Below the pieces are notes generated by a model. That model worked only from the letters and a program-made list of their open reading frames with translations. It searched no databases and was not told the DNA's origin. A stretch of DNA of 36,232 nucleotides, taken from the NCBI GenBank assembly GCA_947259795.1, contig CAMYNJ010000162.1, forward strand, positions 1 to 36,232. The letters run 5' to 3'. This DNA is from an uncultured Alphaproteobacteria bacterium (GTDB taxonomy: Bacteria; Pseudomonadota; Alphaproteobacteria; UBA8366; JADFVY01). Positions 6,488 to 13,306 of this stretch are shown piece by piece (within the stretch, counting starts at the first letter, position 1; the number at the start of each line of letters is the position of its first letter). A program made the position numbers and the translations under genes.

Positions 6488-7912
6488 TCAAGAGGCTTCG
6501 GATACGTCGTGGCCCGCTTCGTTGCCGCGGATACGGATGTTGTATTTCTTCATGAGCGCCTGGAAATTGGCGCGCTGCATGCCGGTTTCCTCGGCGCTCT
6601 TGGTGACGTTCCAGGCGTTCCTCTTGAGCGCCTCGATGACGAACAGCTTTTCGATATTCTCCACCGATTTCTCGCGGGCGACTTTCTTTATGCGCTTGAG
6701 TTCGTCCCCGGTTCGCGGCACCTCGATATCGAGCCGCGGCATCATATCGATGATGCTTACCAGATGCGCCTGCCGGATGGTCTTGTCGGTGGCCAGGATC
6801 ACCGCGCGTTGAATGGTATTTTCAAGCTCCCGCACATTCCCGGGCCAGTCGTAATTCGTCAGCAGGTTCATGGCGTCCGCAGAAATATCGGTCATTTTCT
6901 TGTCCAGATCCGCGGCGAAAACGTTCAGGAAGTGGAAGGCGAGAGGCGGGATGTCGTCCCTGCGTTCCCGCAGCGGCGGTATCTGGATCGGGAAGATATT
7001 GATGCGGTAAAACAGATCTTCACGGAATGATCCGTCGGCCACCATTGCCTTGAGATCCTTGTTGGTGGCTGTTATCAGCCGGAAATTGGCGCCCTGGGTC
7101 CGGGTATCGCCCACCGCCTTGAATTCCCGTTCCTGGATCACCCGCAGGAGCTTGGCCTGGATCGACAGCGAGATGTTGCCGATCTCGTCCAGGAACAGCG
7201 TCCCGTTGTTCGCGACTTCGAACAGTCCCTTCTTGTTGGCCATCGCACCGGTGAACGCACCCTTGACGTGCCCGAACATCTCGCTCTCCAGCAGGCTCTC
7301 GTTCAGCGAGTTGCAGTCGACGGGGACAAAGGGATTGTCTTTCCGCAGGCTGTTGTAATGTATGGCGCGGGCGATCAATTCCTTGCCGGTTCCGCTTTCG
7401 CCCTGCAGCAGGACGGTGCTGTTGGTGGGCGCGCATTTCGCGATCAGGCGGAAGACGCTCTGCATCTGCGGGCTGGAGCCGATGATATTCTCGAAGCGGT
7501 ATTTGGAGCTGACCTCTGTCTTCAGGTTGAGGTTTTCCTGCAGCAATCGCCGTCGTTCCAGCGCCCGCTCCACGACCAACTCCAGTTCGTCGGGATCGAA
7601 GGGCTTCGGCAGGTAGTCGAAGGCGCCAAGCTTCATGGAGCGCACGGCGGTCTCGATCTGGGAATGCCCCGTCACCATGATGACGTCGACGTCCGGATGC
7701 GTCTCCTTCACCCTCTGAAGCACTTCCATGCCATCGATCTCCGGCATCATGATATCCAGGATCAGGACGTCGTAATCGTTCTCGTCGATCTTCCTGAGGG
7801 CCTCCCAGCCGTCCTGCACGGCCTCCACGTCGTAGTCCCCGCTGCCGAGGATGCGAAGGCAGCTCTGGACGACGATCTCCTCGTCGTCGACGACCAGTAT
7901 CCGGGCGCTCAT
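6488..7912 (-). CDS. Sigma-54-dependent response regulator (NtrC family)
   Basis: The 474-aa protein has the full REC-AAA+-Fis layout. The receiver has VVDDEE, phospho-acceptor Asp53 (LILDIMMPE), Thr81 and Lys103. The AAA+ domain has Walker A GESGTGKE near 171-178, an intact sigma-54 contact loop GAFTGA near 218-223 and Walker B GTLFLDE near 237-243. A Fis-type helix-turn-helix (NVTKSAEETGMQRANFQALMKKY) ends the protein. The start is ATG 7912, which overlaps the kinase stop as ATGA; the longer ORF-track start reads into the kinase gene. The likely target is the -24/-12 promoter at 2712. In Geobacter, the sigma-54 regulator BccR controls a cytochrome bc gene set, a useful parallel. Confidence 0.95.
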   Translation of the reverse strand: MSARILVVDDEEIVVQSCLRILGSGDYDVEAVQDGWEALRKIDENDYDVLILDIMMPEIDGMEVLQRVKETHPDVDVIMVTGHSQIETAVRSMKLGAFDYLPKPFDPDELELVVERALERRRLLQENLNLKTEVSSKYRFENIIGSSPQMQSVFRLIAKCAPTNSTVLLQGESGTGKELIARAIHYNSLRKDNPFVPVDCNSLNESLLESEMFGHVKGAFTGAMANKKGLFEVANNGTLFLDEIGNISLSIQAKLLRVIQEREFKAVGDTRTQGANFRLITATNKDLKAMVADGSFREDLFYRINIFPIQIPPLRERRDDIPPLAFHFLNVFAADLDKKMTDISADAMNLLTNYDWPGNVRELENTIQRAVILATDKTIRQAHLVSIIDMMPRLDIEVPRTGDELKRIKKVAREKSVENIEKLFVIEALKRNAWNVTKSAEETGMQRANFQALMKKYNIRIRGNEAGHDVSEAS

Positions 7913-9543
7913 GGGCCGTCTCCGCTGCCATCGCTTTCGGGTTCGCCGGTGGGCAATAGCAGTGGAAGGCAGATGCGGAACGTGGTGCCCTGTCCAACCG
8001 TGCTGTCCACCTCGATACACCCGCCGTGAGCCCTGACGATGCCGTGGCTGACGGACAGGCCCAGCCCGGTTCCCTTGCCCACCTCCTTGGACGAGAAGAA
8101 CGGGTCGAAGATTCGCTGAAGGTCTTCTTCCGGGATTCCGCAGCCGGTATCGATGATCGAGATTTCGACCATGGGCACGGGCTCCATACCGAGATCGCAA
8201 ATCCGGGGCTCCGCCGACTGACGGCACCGGATGGTGATGCTGCCGTCATCCTCGATGGCATGCTGGGCATTGACGACCATGTTCATGATGACCTGTTCGA
8301 TCAGGTCGGGCTCGACCCAGACCAGCGGCAGATTACGGTCGACATCCAGTGTGATTTCTATGTTGTGAAGGTGCGCCGGCCGTTCGACGATGCGCACCGT
8401 GTTCTCGATGATCTGATTGAGGTCGGCGAATTTCTTCTCCGGCGCCTTTTCGCGAGAAAAATCAAGAAGCCGCCGGATGATCGCGGCACAGCGTTTGGTT
8501 TCGCGAATCACCAGATCCAGGTCTTCCGCCTCCGGGCTGCCGTCCGGCACCTTTTTGCGCATCAGATGCGAGAAGGTCAGGATCCCGGTCAACGGATTGT
8601 TGAGTTCATGCGCGATGCCGGCCGCGAGCAGGCCGATTGAGGCAAGTTTTTCGCCGCGGGCGGCCTCGGCCTCGGCAATGCGGAGTTCCCGAGTTCGCTT
8701 TTCCACCTTCTGCTCGAGCGTGTGGCCCCACTCGCGCAACTTGGACTCGGACGTCCTGAGCGCCGATGTCATGGTATTGAACGAGGTCGCCAGTTGCCCG
8801 AACTCGTCCCCGCTGCGGACCGGAATCAACTGTTCCAGGTCTCCCGACGAGAGCCGCTTGGCGCCGCTTTCCAGGTCGCGCAGGGGCACGTACACCATGC
8901 GGTGCACGAGGAAGCTCAAGAACAGAGAGGCGACCACGATGAAGCCCAGCGAGATGCCTGCGACTGTAACCGTGTTGGACTGAATTGTCTGGTCGATTTC
9001 ATCGAGGGAATAGACAATATCCAAGACGCCGAGGATCGACTGGGACTCGTCGTGCTGGTGGCAGGCCGCCGTGTAGCATGACGGCTCGTTGCGGATCACC
9101 TCCATGCTGCCGAGCAGCCGTCGCCCATCCGACGTCGGAAAGATCCGCGGCCTCTTGCATGCGGGAATCTGTTCCAGGGGCTGGCGCGTCCGGTGACACT
9201 GGCCACACTCTTCAGCCTTTTCAAGGATCGCAGAGCCGATTTCGGGCCGGTAGGTCGAGTGGATGATCGTCCCGTCCTTGCTCAGTATCCGGACCTTTTC
9301 GATGTTCTCCTGGTTCCCGACATCCTGGATTATCTGGCCTACGTAAGCGGGCTGATTCTGCAGCATGGCAAACCGCGTGCTTCGCACGATCACCTCGGAG
9401 AGCTGATTGACGTGGCCCGTCGCCTCCTGGAGGAGTTCCTGCCGGCTATGCCGCACCACAAGCACGGTGAACAGGAGCATCGCCACCGTCAGGGCGATCG
9501 CCAGGAACAAACCGATCTTGAGCTTGAGGGATACCGGGCGCAT
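7909..9543 (-). CDS. Sensor histidine kinase with a periplasmic c-heme sensor region
   Basis: The protein is 544 aa from ATG 9543, chosen for its CAGGAG site; a GTG at 9555 is an alternative. A first membrane helix (about 6-30) and a second (about 193-215) bracket a periplasmic sensor. The sensor holds ECGQCHRT (CXXCH, about 113-117) and SCYTAACHQ (CX4CH, about 156-162). Both are c-type heme attachment patterns, so a di-heme redox or gas sensor is likely. HAMP, a coiled coil and HisKA follow, with His312 in GIAHELNNPLTG. HATPase motifs include NMVVNAQHA, DTGCGIP and GKGTGLGLS. It is translationally coupled to the sigma-54 activator, so the two form a cognate pair. Confidence 0.94.
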   Translation of the reverse strand: MRPVSLKLKIGLFLAIALTVAMLLFTVLVVRHSRQELLQEATGHVNQLSEVIVRSTRFAMLQNQPAYVGQIIQDVGNQENIEKVRILSKDGTIIHSTYRPEIGSAILEKAEECGQCHRTRQPLEQIPACKRPRIFPTSDGRRLLGSMEVIRNEPSCYTAACHQHDESQSILGVLDIVYSLDEIDQTIQSNTVTVAGISLGFIVVASLFLSFLVHRMVYVPLRDLESGAKRLSSGDLEQLIPVRSGDEFGQLATSFNTMTSALRTSESKLREWGHTLEQKVEKRTRELRIAEAEAARGEKLASIGLLAAGIAHELNNPLTGILTFSHLMRKKVPDGSPEAEDLDLVIRETKRCAAIIRRLLDFSREKAPEKKFADLNQIIENTVRIVERPAHLHNIEITLDVDRNLPLVWVEPDLIEQVIMNMVVNAQHAIEDDGSITIRCRQSAEPRICDLGMEPVPMVEISIIDTGCGIPEEDLQRIFDPFFSSKEVGKGTGLGLSVSHGIVRAHGGCIEVDSTVGQGTTFRICLPLLLPTGEPESDGSGDGP

Positions 9544-9654
9544 TCGCTCCTGCACCTCTCTTCAGGTTCCGGAAGCGAGATGAGTTTGCTTTCGTGTCAG
9601 GCGAAGCCGGGACACGGGTCGTGGCAAGACATAAATTACCCAATACTCCATGTA

Positions 9655-9703
9655 AATTAGCAATCTAGCAGCGCGGCGGTAGCGAAGAATTGATCCGAAT
9701 CAA
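9655..9703 (-). promoter_or_regulatory. Class II FNR/FixK-type promoter of the heme-sensor kinase gene
   Basis: TTGATCCGAATCAA at 9690-9703 is a perfect match to the FNR/ANR consensus TTGAT-N4-ATCAA. On the minus strand TAGATT lies at 9667-9662. If the box is centred at -41.5, the start would be near 9655 and TAGATT would fall exactly at -12 to -7. That is the class II activator geometry. It predicts oxygen-controlled expression of the kinase/activator pair. Confidence 0.75.
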
Positions 9704-9836
9704 TCTGCGTGCGACCGATTGCCTCGCCGCGCCCGTGTGGCACCGCCGGGTTGCGAGATGCCCGTTTGCGCGGCGGCGGGACCGTCGTCGAAGTTGCGTC
9801 GGCACGCCGCCGCTTCCATAGTTCATACCTTGGGCC

Positions 9837-9872
9837 GTTGCCCGGCGAGCCGGCGGGCCAGCGCCGGGCAAC
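9837..9872 (-). terminator. GC-rich hairpin at the 3' end of the sulfur operon
   Basis: GTTGCCCGGC and its exact complement flank a 16-nt spacer, 17 bp beyond the DUF1641 stop on the minus strand. There is no clear T-run, so it may be a Rho-assisted end or a 3' stabilising structure, not a classical terminator. Confidence 0.5.
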
Positions 9873-9888
9873 CCTGCCCCACATTGCT

Positions 9889-10425
9889 CTAATCGCAGCA
9901 GTGCTTCTGCAGTTTGTCCCCGATGCTCAACAGGAACATCAGGCTTTTCTGCGATTCCGGTTTCGTCAGCAGCGAGAGGGTCGACAGCAGGCCGCCGGGT
10001 GGCTTGGCGTCGGCGGTTTCCCTGACCGCCTCCTCCATGGCGCCGGTGGCGCCCGCCGCGAGTCGCGCGAGGTTATCGCTGCCCAGCGTATTGACCATCT
10101 GCTCCCCGAACGAGAACAGCCGCTCGACCATGGGATCGGTCAGGGACGATCTCGTGGCGTGGATGATCGCCACCAGATCGAACAGCGTGTCCAGCGCGCC
10201 GATCCGGTGCAGTTCGGTCAGCCGGTCCAGCGCGGTCTGGATCGCGTCGCGCGTGGTCTCGTCGTTCAGCCGGTCCACCACTTCCAGCGCGTTGCAGGCG
10301 GTCACCGACAGGCGCTCAACCATCGAATCGGTCAGCGCATCGCGGGCCGCCAGGATAAGCCTTGCGGTCTCATCCTCGGGCATGTTTGCCAGAACCGTTG
10401 GTTTGGCCTTTGCTTGTTCTGCCAT
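9889..10425 (-). CDS. DUF1641 family protein
   Basis: The 178-aa protein starts at ATG 10425 (MAEQAKAKPTVLANMPED) behind AAGGGGG; the upstream ORF extension is out of place inside the previous gene. Repeated amphipathic helices (LDRLTELHRIGALDTLFDLVAIIHATRSSLTD) and the C-terminal KPPGGLLSTLSLLTKPESQKSLMFLLS-type segment are typical of DUF1641. The protein ends in HCCD. DUF1641 genes commonly follow sulfide:quinone reductase-like or formate dehydrogenase genes. Here it lies 13 bp after the flavoprotein gene. Its biochemical role is not established. Confidence 0.85.
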   Translation of the reverse strand: MAEQAKAKPTVLANMPEDETARLILAARDALTDSMVERLSVTACNALEVVDRLNDETTRDAIQTALDRLTELHRIGALDTLFDLVAIIHATRSSLTDPMVERLFSFGEQMVNTLGSDNLARLAAGATGAMEEAVRETADAKPPGGLLSTLSLLTKPESQKSLMFLLSIGDKLQKHCCD

Positions 10426-10438
10426 GATTCCGGCCCCC

Positions 10439-11578
10439 TTACAGAAGGCCGCGGGCTGACAGCCAGTACAGCCGGTTATAGGCCAGCTTGAACCAGTGCA
10501 GCATCTGCGACGGCGGCCCCGGATTCGGCGGGGTCGTGTAATTGAACCAGACATAGGTACCGGTGCTGAGCCCCGTCTCGACGAAGCAGAACACCTTGCC
10601 GTCGTAATGGCGGGCCCATTGCCCTTCCGATATCAGCGAGGCCAGGTTGTCGATGATGGTGTCGGCCTCGAAATGGGCGGTGGAGCCGGCCTTCGAGATC
10701 GGGATGTTGGTGGTGTCGCCGACCACGAAGACGTTGGTCGAGCCCTCGCGCAGCAGCTTTTCCCTGTCGGTCGGCACCCAGCCGCCGGCGCCGAGATCGG
10801 AATCCAGGATCACCTGTGAGCCGGTATGGGGCGGGATGGTGATCAGCAGGTCGTAGGGCAGGGTTGAGCCTTCCTCCGACGTGATGGTCTTGGCCGCCGG
10901 GTCGATTTCCTTGGTGTTGAAGAAAGTTTCCGACTTGATGCCGTATTTGTCGAATTCCGGCACCGCCCAATGGGCCACCGGCTCCAGCGAATGCAGCCGG
11001 CCGATCGGGTAGGTGTAGGTGATCTCGCTCTTGTCCATGACGCCCTTTTCCTTCAGGTAATCATAGAGCATGAAGGTGATTTCCAGAGGCGCCACCGGAC
11101 ATTTGTGCGGCACGTTGACGTTGACGACGATCTTGCCGCCTTCGAAATTGCGCAGGCTCTCGCGCATCTTGCGGGCGCCGTCCAGGTCATAGAACCAGTG
11201 CGCGCCTTCCTCCATGCCCGGAACGGTGTCGGGGCGGATGCGCGAGCCGGTGGCGATCACGACATAGTCATAGTCGTAGCTCTTGCCGGATTCGCATGTC
11301 ACGCGGTTGTTTTCGACGTCTATGTTCGTCGCCGCGTCGATATTGAAGGTCACTCGATTGTCCAGCACCTTGCGCTGGTTGCGGAACAGTTCAGCCTCGC
11401 GGATCTTGCCGAAGGGCACGTAGAGCAGGCCCGGCTGATACAAATGCGTGTCGGTATTGCCGATCATTGTGATGCGGGCCTCGCCCGAGCGAAGCTGCTC
11501 GCCAAGCTGCCGGCACAGACCGTTCGCTACGATGGTGCCGGCGAGTCCCCCGCCGACGATTACGATGTGCGTTGCCAT
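10439..11578 (-). CDS. Sulfide:quinone oxidoreductase-like flavoprotein
   Basis: The 379-aa FAD enzyme has the N-terminal dinucleotide motif IVIVGGGLAGTIVANGL. Further motifs are YVVIATGSRIRPD and the second FAD motif VFVVGDTTNIPISKAGS. Cysteines in HKCPVAPLE and VFCFVETG sit where the redox-active Cys pair of sulfide:quinone reductases is expected. The C-terminal HWFKLAYNRLYWLSARGLL is the amphipathic anchor of this family. Electrons from sulfide or a persulfide would enter the quinone pool. The TusA and DsrE-like genes upstream support a sulfur role. The start is supported by GGGAGG. It could also be a related quinone reductase with another donor. Confidence 0.85.
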   Translation of the reverse strand: MATHIVIVGGGLAGTIVANGLCRQLGEQLRSGEARITMIGNTDTHLYQPGLLYVPFGKIREAELFRNQRKVLDNRVTFNIDAATNIDVENNRVTCESGKSYDYDYVVIATGSRIRPDTVPGMEEGAHWFYDLDGARKMRESLRNFEGGKIVVNVNVPHKCPVAPLEITFMLYDYLKEKGVMDKSEITYTYPIGRLHSLEPVAHWAVPEFDKYGIKSETFFNTKEIDPAAKTITSEEGSTLPYDLLITIPPHTGSQVILDSDLGAGGWVPTDREKLLREGSTNVFVVGDTTNIPISKAGSTAHFEADTIIDNLASLISEGQWARHYDGKVFCFVETGLSTGTYVWFNYTTPPNPGPPSQMLHWFKLAYNRLYWLSARGLL

Positions 11579-11648
11579 TCCTATTTCCTCCCTGGCATTG
11601 CGGGCGTTTCAAAACTGCGCCCTCTCGGCCTCACCTTATTGTCTTTTT

Positions 11649-11879
11649 TTATTTGGCCTTGCGCACGACGATGCTGTCATAGCCCTCCATGTTCTCGACG
11701 CCGACCATTTCGTGCCCGACCTTGGCCACCCATTCCGGGATGTCCTTGGCCGAACCCTTGTCCGACGACCAGATTTCGACCTCGTCGCCAACCTCGATCA
11801 GCTTCAGGGCGGCGATCAGTTCCATCAGCGGTCCCGGGCAGAAGGCCCCGCGGGCATCGATTTTCGTGCGTTCGGCCAT
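11649..11879 (-). CDS. TusA family sulfurtransferase
   Basis: The 76-aa protein has the TusA/SirA size and the signature DARGAFCPGPLMEL, with the active Cys14 in CPGP. TusA proteins carry sulfane sulfur as a persulfide on this Cys and hand it to other enzymes. Placement between a DsrE-like gene and the sulfide:quinone reductase-like gene points to sulfur trafficking in dissimilatory or detoxifying metabolism, not tRNA thiolation. The gap of 70 bp to the next gene is AT-rich but holds no convincing terminator. Confidence 0.93.
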   Translation of the reverse strand: MAERTKIDARGAFCPGPLMELIAALKLIEVGDEVEIWSSDKGSAKDIPEWVAKVGHEMVGVENMEGYDSIVVRKAK

Positions 11880-11906
11880 AATCCGGTCTTCTCCCTTTGC
11901 TCCCGT

Positions 11907-12305
11907 TCAGAGCGTTACGAACTGCCCGCCCTCGGCGTCGGACAGGAATTTCGTCAGGCCCATCGCCTCATCGAACAGGCCGTCCACCAGCCGGTTCTCG
12001 TCCCAGCCGGAGACGTCGAGCGCCATCGAGCAGACATACATTTTCAGGTCGCCGAGCATCTTTCCCTGCTCGAACAGATTGATCGCATCCGGCACGCCCT
12101 TTTCCTTCAAGAGGCCGGAAAAGGTGCCGCCCCTGTATCGCTCGGCAGGCGGCGCATCCTTGTCGAAGGCAAACATGGCATTCATGCTGACGAAAACATG
12201 CACCGCCCGGTCCGACACGGCGCCGACCGAGGCCATCATGGCCGCCATCTGGATCTTTTCATGCTCTCCGGAACACAGGAGAATATACAAAGGTTGCGAG
12301 GTCAT
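11907..12305 (-). CDS. DsrE/DsrF-like family protein
   Basis: The 132-aa protein starts at ATG 12305 (MTSQPLYILLCSGEHEKIQ) after AGGAAG; the longer ORF uses a TTG. It has the DsrE/F-like alpha/beta fold with MAAMMASVGAVSDRAVHVFVSM. A conserved Cys in MYVCSMALDVSGW is a candidate persulfide carrier. DsrE-like proteins pass sulfur to or from TusA, whose gene follows 27 bp later. A partner role in moving sulfane sulfur made by the flavoprotein is likely. It is the first gene of the four-gene sulfur operon. Confidence 0.9.
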   Translation of the reverse strand: MTSQPLYILLCSGEHEKIQMAAMMASVGAVSDRAVHVFVSMNAMFAFDKDAPPAERYRGGTFSGLLKEKGVPDAINLFEQGKMLGDLKMYVCSMALDVSGWDENRLVDGLFDEAMGLTKFLSDAEGGQFVTL

Positions 12306-12384
12306 GGGCTTCCTGCGAGTTCGCAATCGCCCATTCTACGCAAAACATTGGGTGGAATAGAGCTACAAAATGTCGCAGCCCGTT

Positions 12385-12399
12385 CGGCAGTAACTGCCG
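12385..12399 (-). other. Small hairpin just after the oxidoreductase beta-subunit gene
   Basis: CGGCAG-TAA-CTGCCG forms a perfect but short stem 3 bp beyond the korB stop. Only a weak TTTTG follows on the minus strand some 20 bases on. A leaky terminator between the oxidoreductase and sulfur operons is possible. Confidence 0.35.
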
Positions 12400-12402
12400 T
12401 GG

Positions 12403-13293
12403 TTATTTCTTGTTTTTTTTGCCTTTGCCCGACGCCTTCCCGGTTGCCCTTGCGGCGATGTCGTTCATGCCGTCGATCAGCGTCGGGCGTTCCTCGCGGT
12501 AGAACAGGCCCAGTGCCGGGGCCTCCGCCCTTGTCGCCTGTTCCATCGCCACCAAGCGGTCGGACGGGTCATGGTCCGCCGGCAGGTCGCGCACCCGGAC
12601 ATCCAGGTTAGCGTAGGTCATCTCGGTCTTGTCGAAGGTGACGCAGGGCGACAGGATATGCAGATAGGAAAAGCCGCGATGGGCGACCGCCTCGGCGATC
12701 ATGTCGGTCAGATGGTGGGGCCGGCCGGCATAGGCCTGGCCGACCCAGCTTGCCCCATACGACAACAGCATCATCAGCGGATTGAGCGGCCGGTCATGGC
12801 TTTCGTACGGCGTCGAGGGCGTGACGAAGCCTTCGACCGAGGTCGGCGAGGTCTGCCCCTTGGTCAGCCCGTAGATGCCGTTGTCGAACACCATGTAGGT
12901 GATGTCGGCATTGCGCCGCGCCGCGTGCGGGATATGGCCGCCGCCGATCGCGAAGGCGTCGCCGTCGCCGCCCACCGCCAGCACGGTCAGCGCGTCGTTG
13001 GCCACCTTCACCCCCGTGGCCACGGGCAGCGTGCGGCCATGCAGGGTATGGAAGCCGTATGTCTCCATGAAGAAGGGGAAGCGCGAGGCGCAGCCGATGC
13101 CGGAGACGATCACTGCATCCTTGAGCGGCACCTTCAGCCGGTTGAGCGCGGTGGCGACGCCTTCGGCCACGCTGAAATAGCCGCAGCCCGGGCACCATGT
13201 GGGCAGCGACGAGGAGCGGTAGCGCAGATGCCCGTCGCCACGGACCTCGTTCAGCTTGTCTTCCAGATAGACGGGTTTCAGCGGTTCGGTCAT
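12403..13293 (-). CDS. korB: 2-oxoacid:ferredoxin oxidoreductase, beta subunit (2-oxoglutarate type likely)
   Basis: The 296-aa protein starts at ATG 13293 (MTEPLKPVYLEDKL) behind GGGAGGAGAG. It carries the thiamine diphosphate motif GGDGDAFAIGGGHIPHA...MVFDN. The cluster-ligand cysteines are in TWCPGCGYF, SGIGCASRFP and SPCVTFDKTE, so one [4Fe-4S] cluster is expected. It pairs with the alpha subunit 13 bp upstream. Substrate choice between 2-oxoglutarate and other 2-oxoacids cannot be proved from sequence; size and subunit make-up fit 2-oxoglutarate enzymes. A Lys-rich tail (GKASGKGKKNKK) ends the protein. Confidence 0.9.
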   Translation of the reverse strand: MTEPLKPVYLEDKLNEVRGDGHLRYRSSSLPTWCPGCGYFSVAEGVATALNRLKVPLKDAVIVSGIGCASRFPFFMETYGFHTLHGRTLPVATGVKVANDALTVLAVGGDGDAFAIGGGHIPHAARRNADITYMVFDNGIYGLTKGQTSPTSVEGFVTPSTPYESHDRPLNPLMMLLSYGASWVGQAYAGRPHHLTDMIAEAVAHRGFSYLHILSPCVTFDKTEMTYANLDVRVRDLPADHDPSDRLVAMEQATRAEAPALGLFYREERPTLIDGMNDIAARATGKASGKGKKNKK

Positions 13294-13306
13294 TGCTCTC
13301 CTCCCG

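Larger units (their letters stand above)
9544..9888. other. 345-bp intergenic region between the kinase gene and the DUF1641 gene
   Basis: I see no gene here; the 68-75 aa minus-strand ORFs are Arg/Pro-rich and match nothing. It holds the FNR/FixK promoter for the kinase and, next to the DUF1641 stop, a long GC-rich hairpin. The part from 9620 to 9705 is AT-rich, as expected of a promoter region. Confidence 0.7.

Noticed and set aside
7913-8227. N-terminal extension of the sigma-54 activator ORF
   Set aside because: This stretch codes for the end of the histidine kinase in another frame. The receiver begins cleanly at MSARILVVDDEE with an ATGA overlap.
9580-9610. Possible sigma-54 promoter for the kinase gene (minus-strand TGACACGAAAGC)
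   Set aside because: The -24 GG is GA and no TTGC is at -12. The FNR-type promoter upstream explains the gene better.
9657-9884. 75-aa minus-strand ORF between kinase and DUF1641 genes
   Set aside because: Arg/Pro-rich with no ribosome binding site; it overlaps the FNR box and a GC hairpin.
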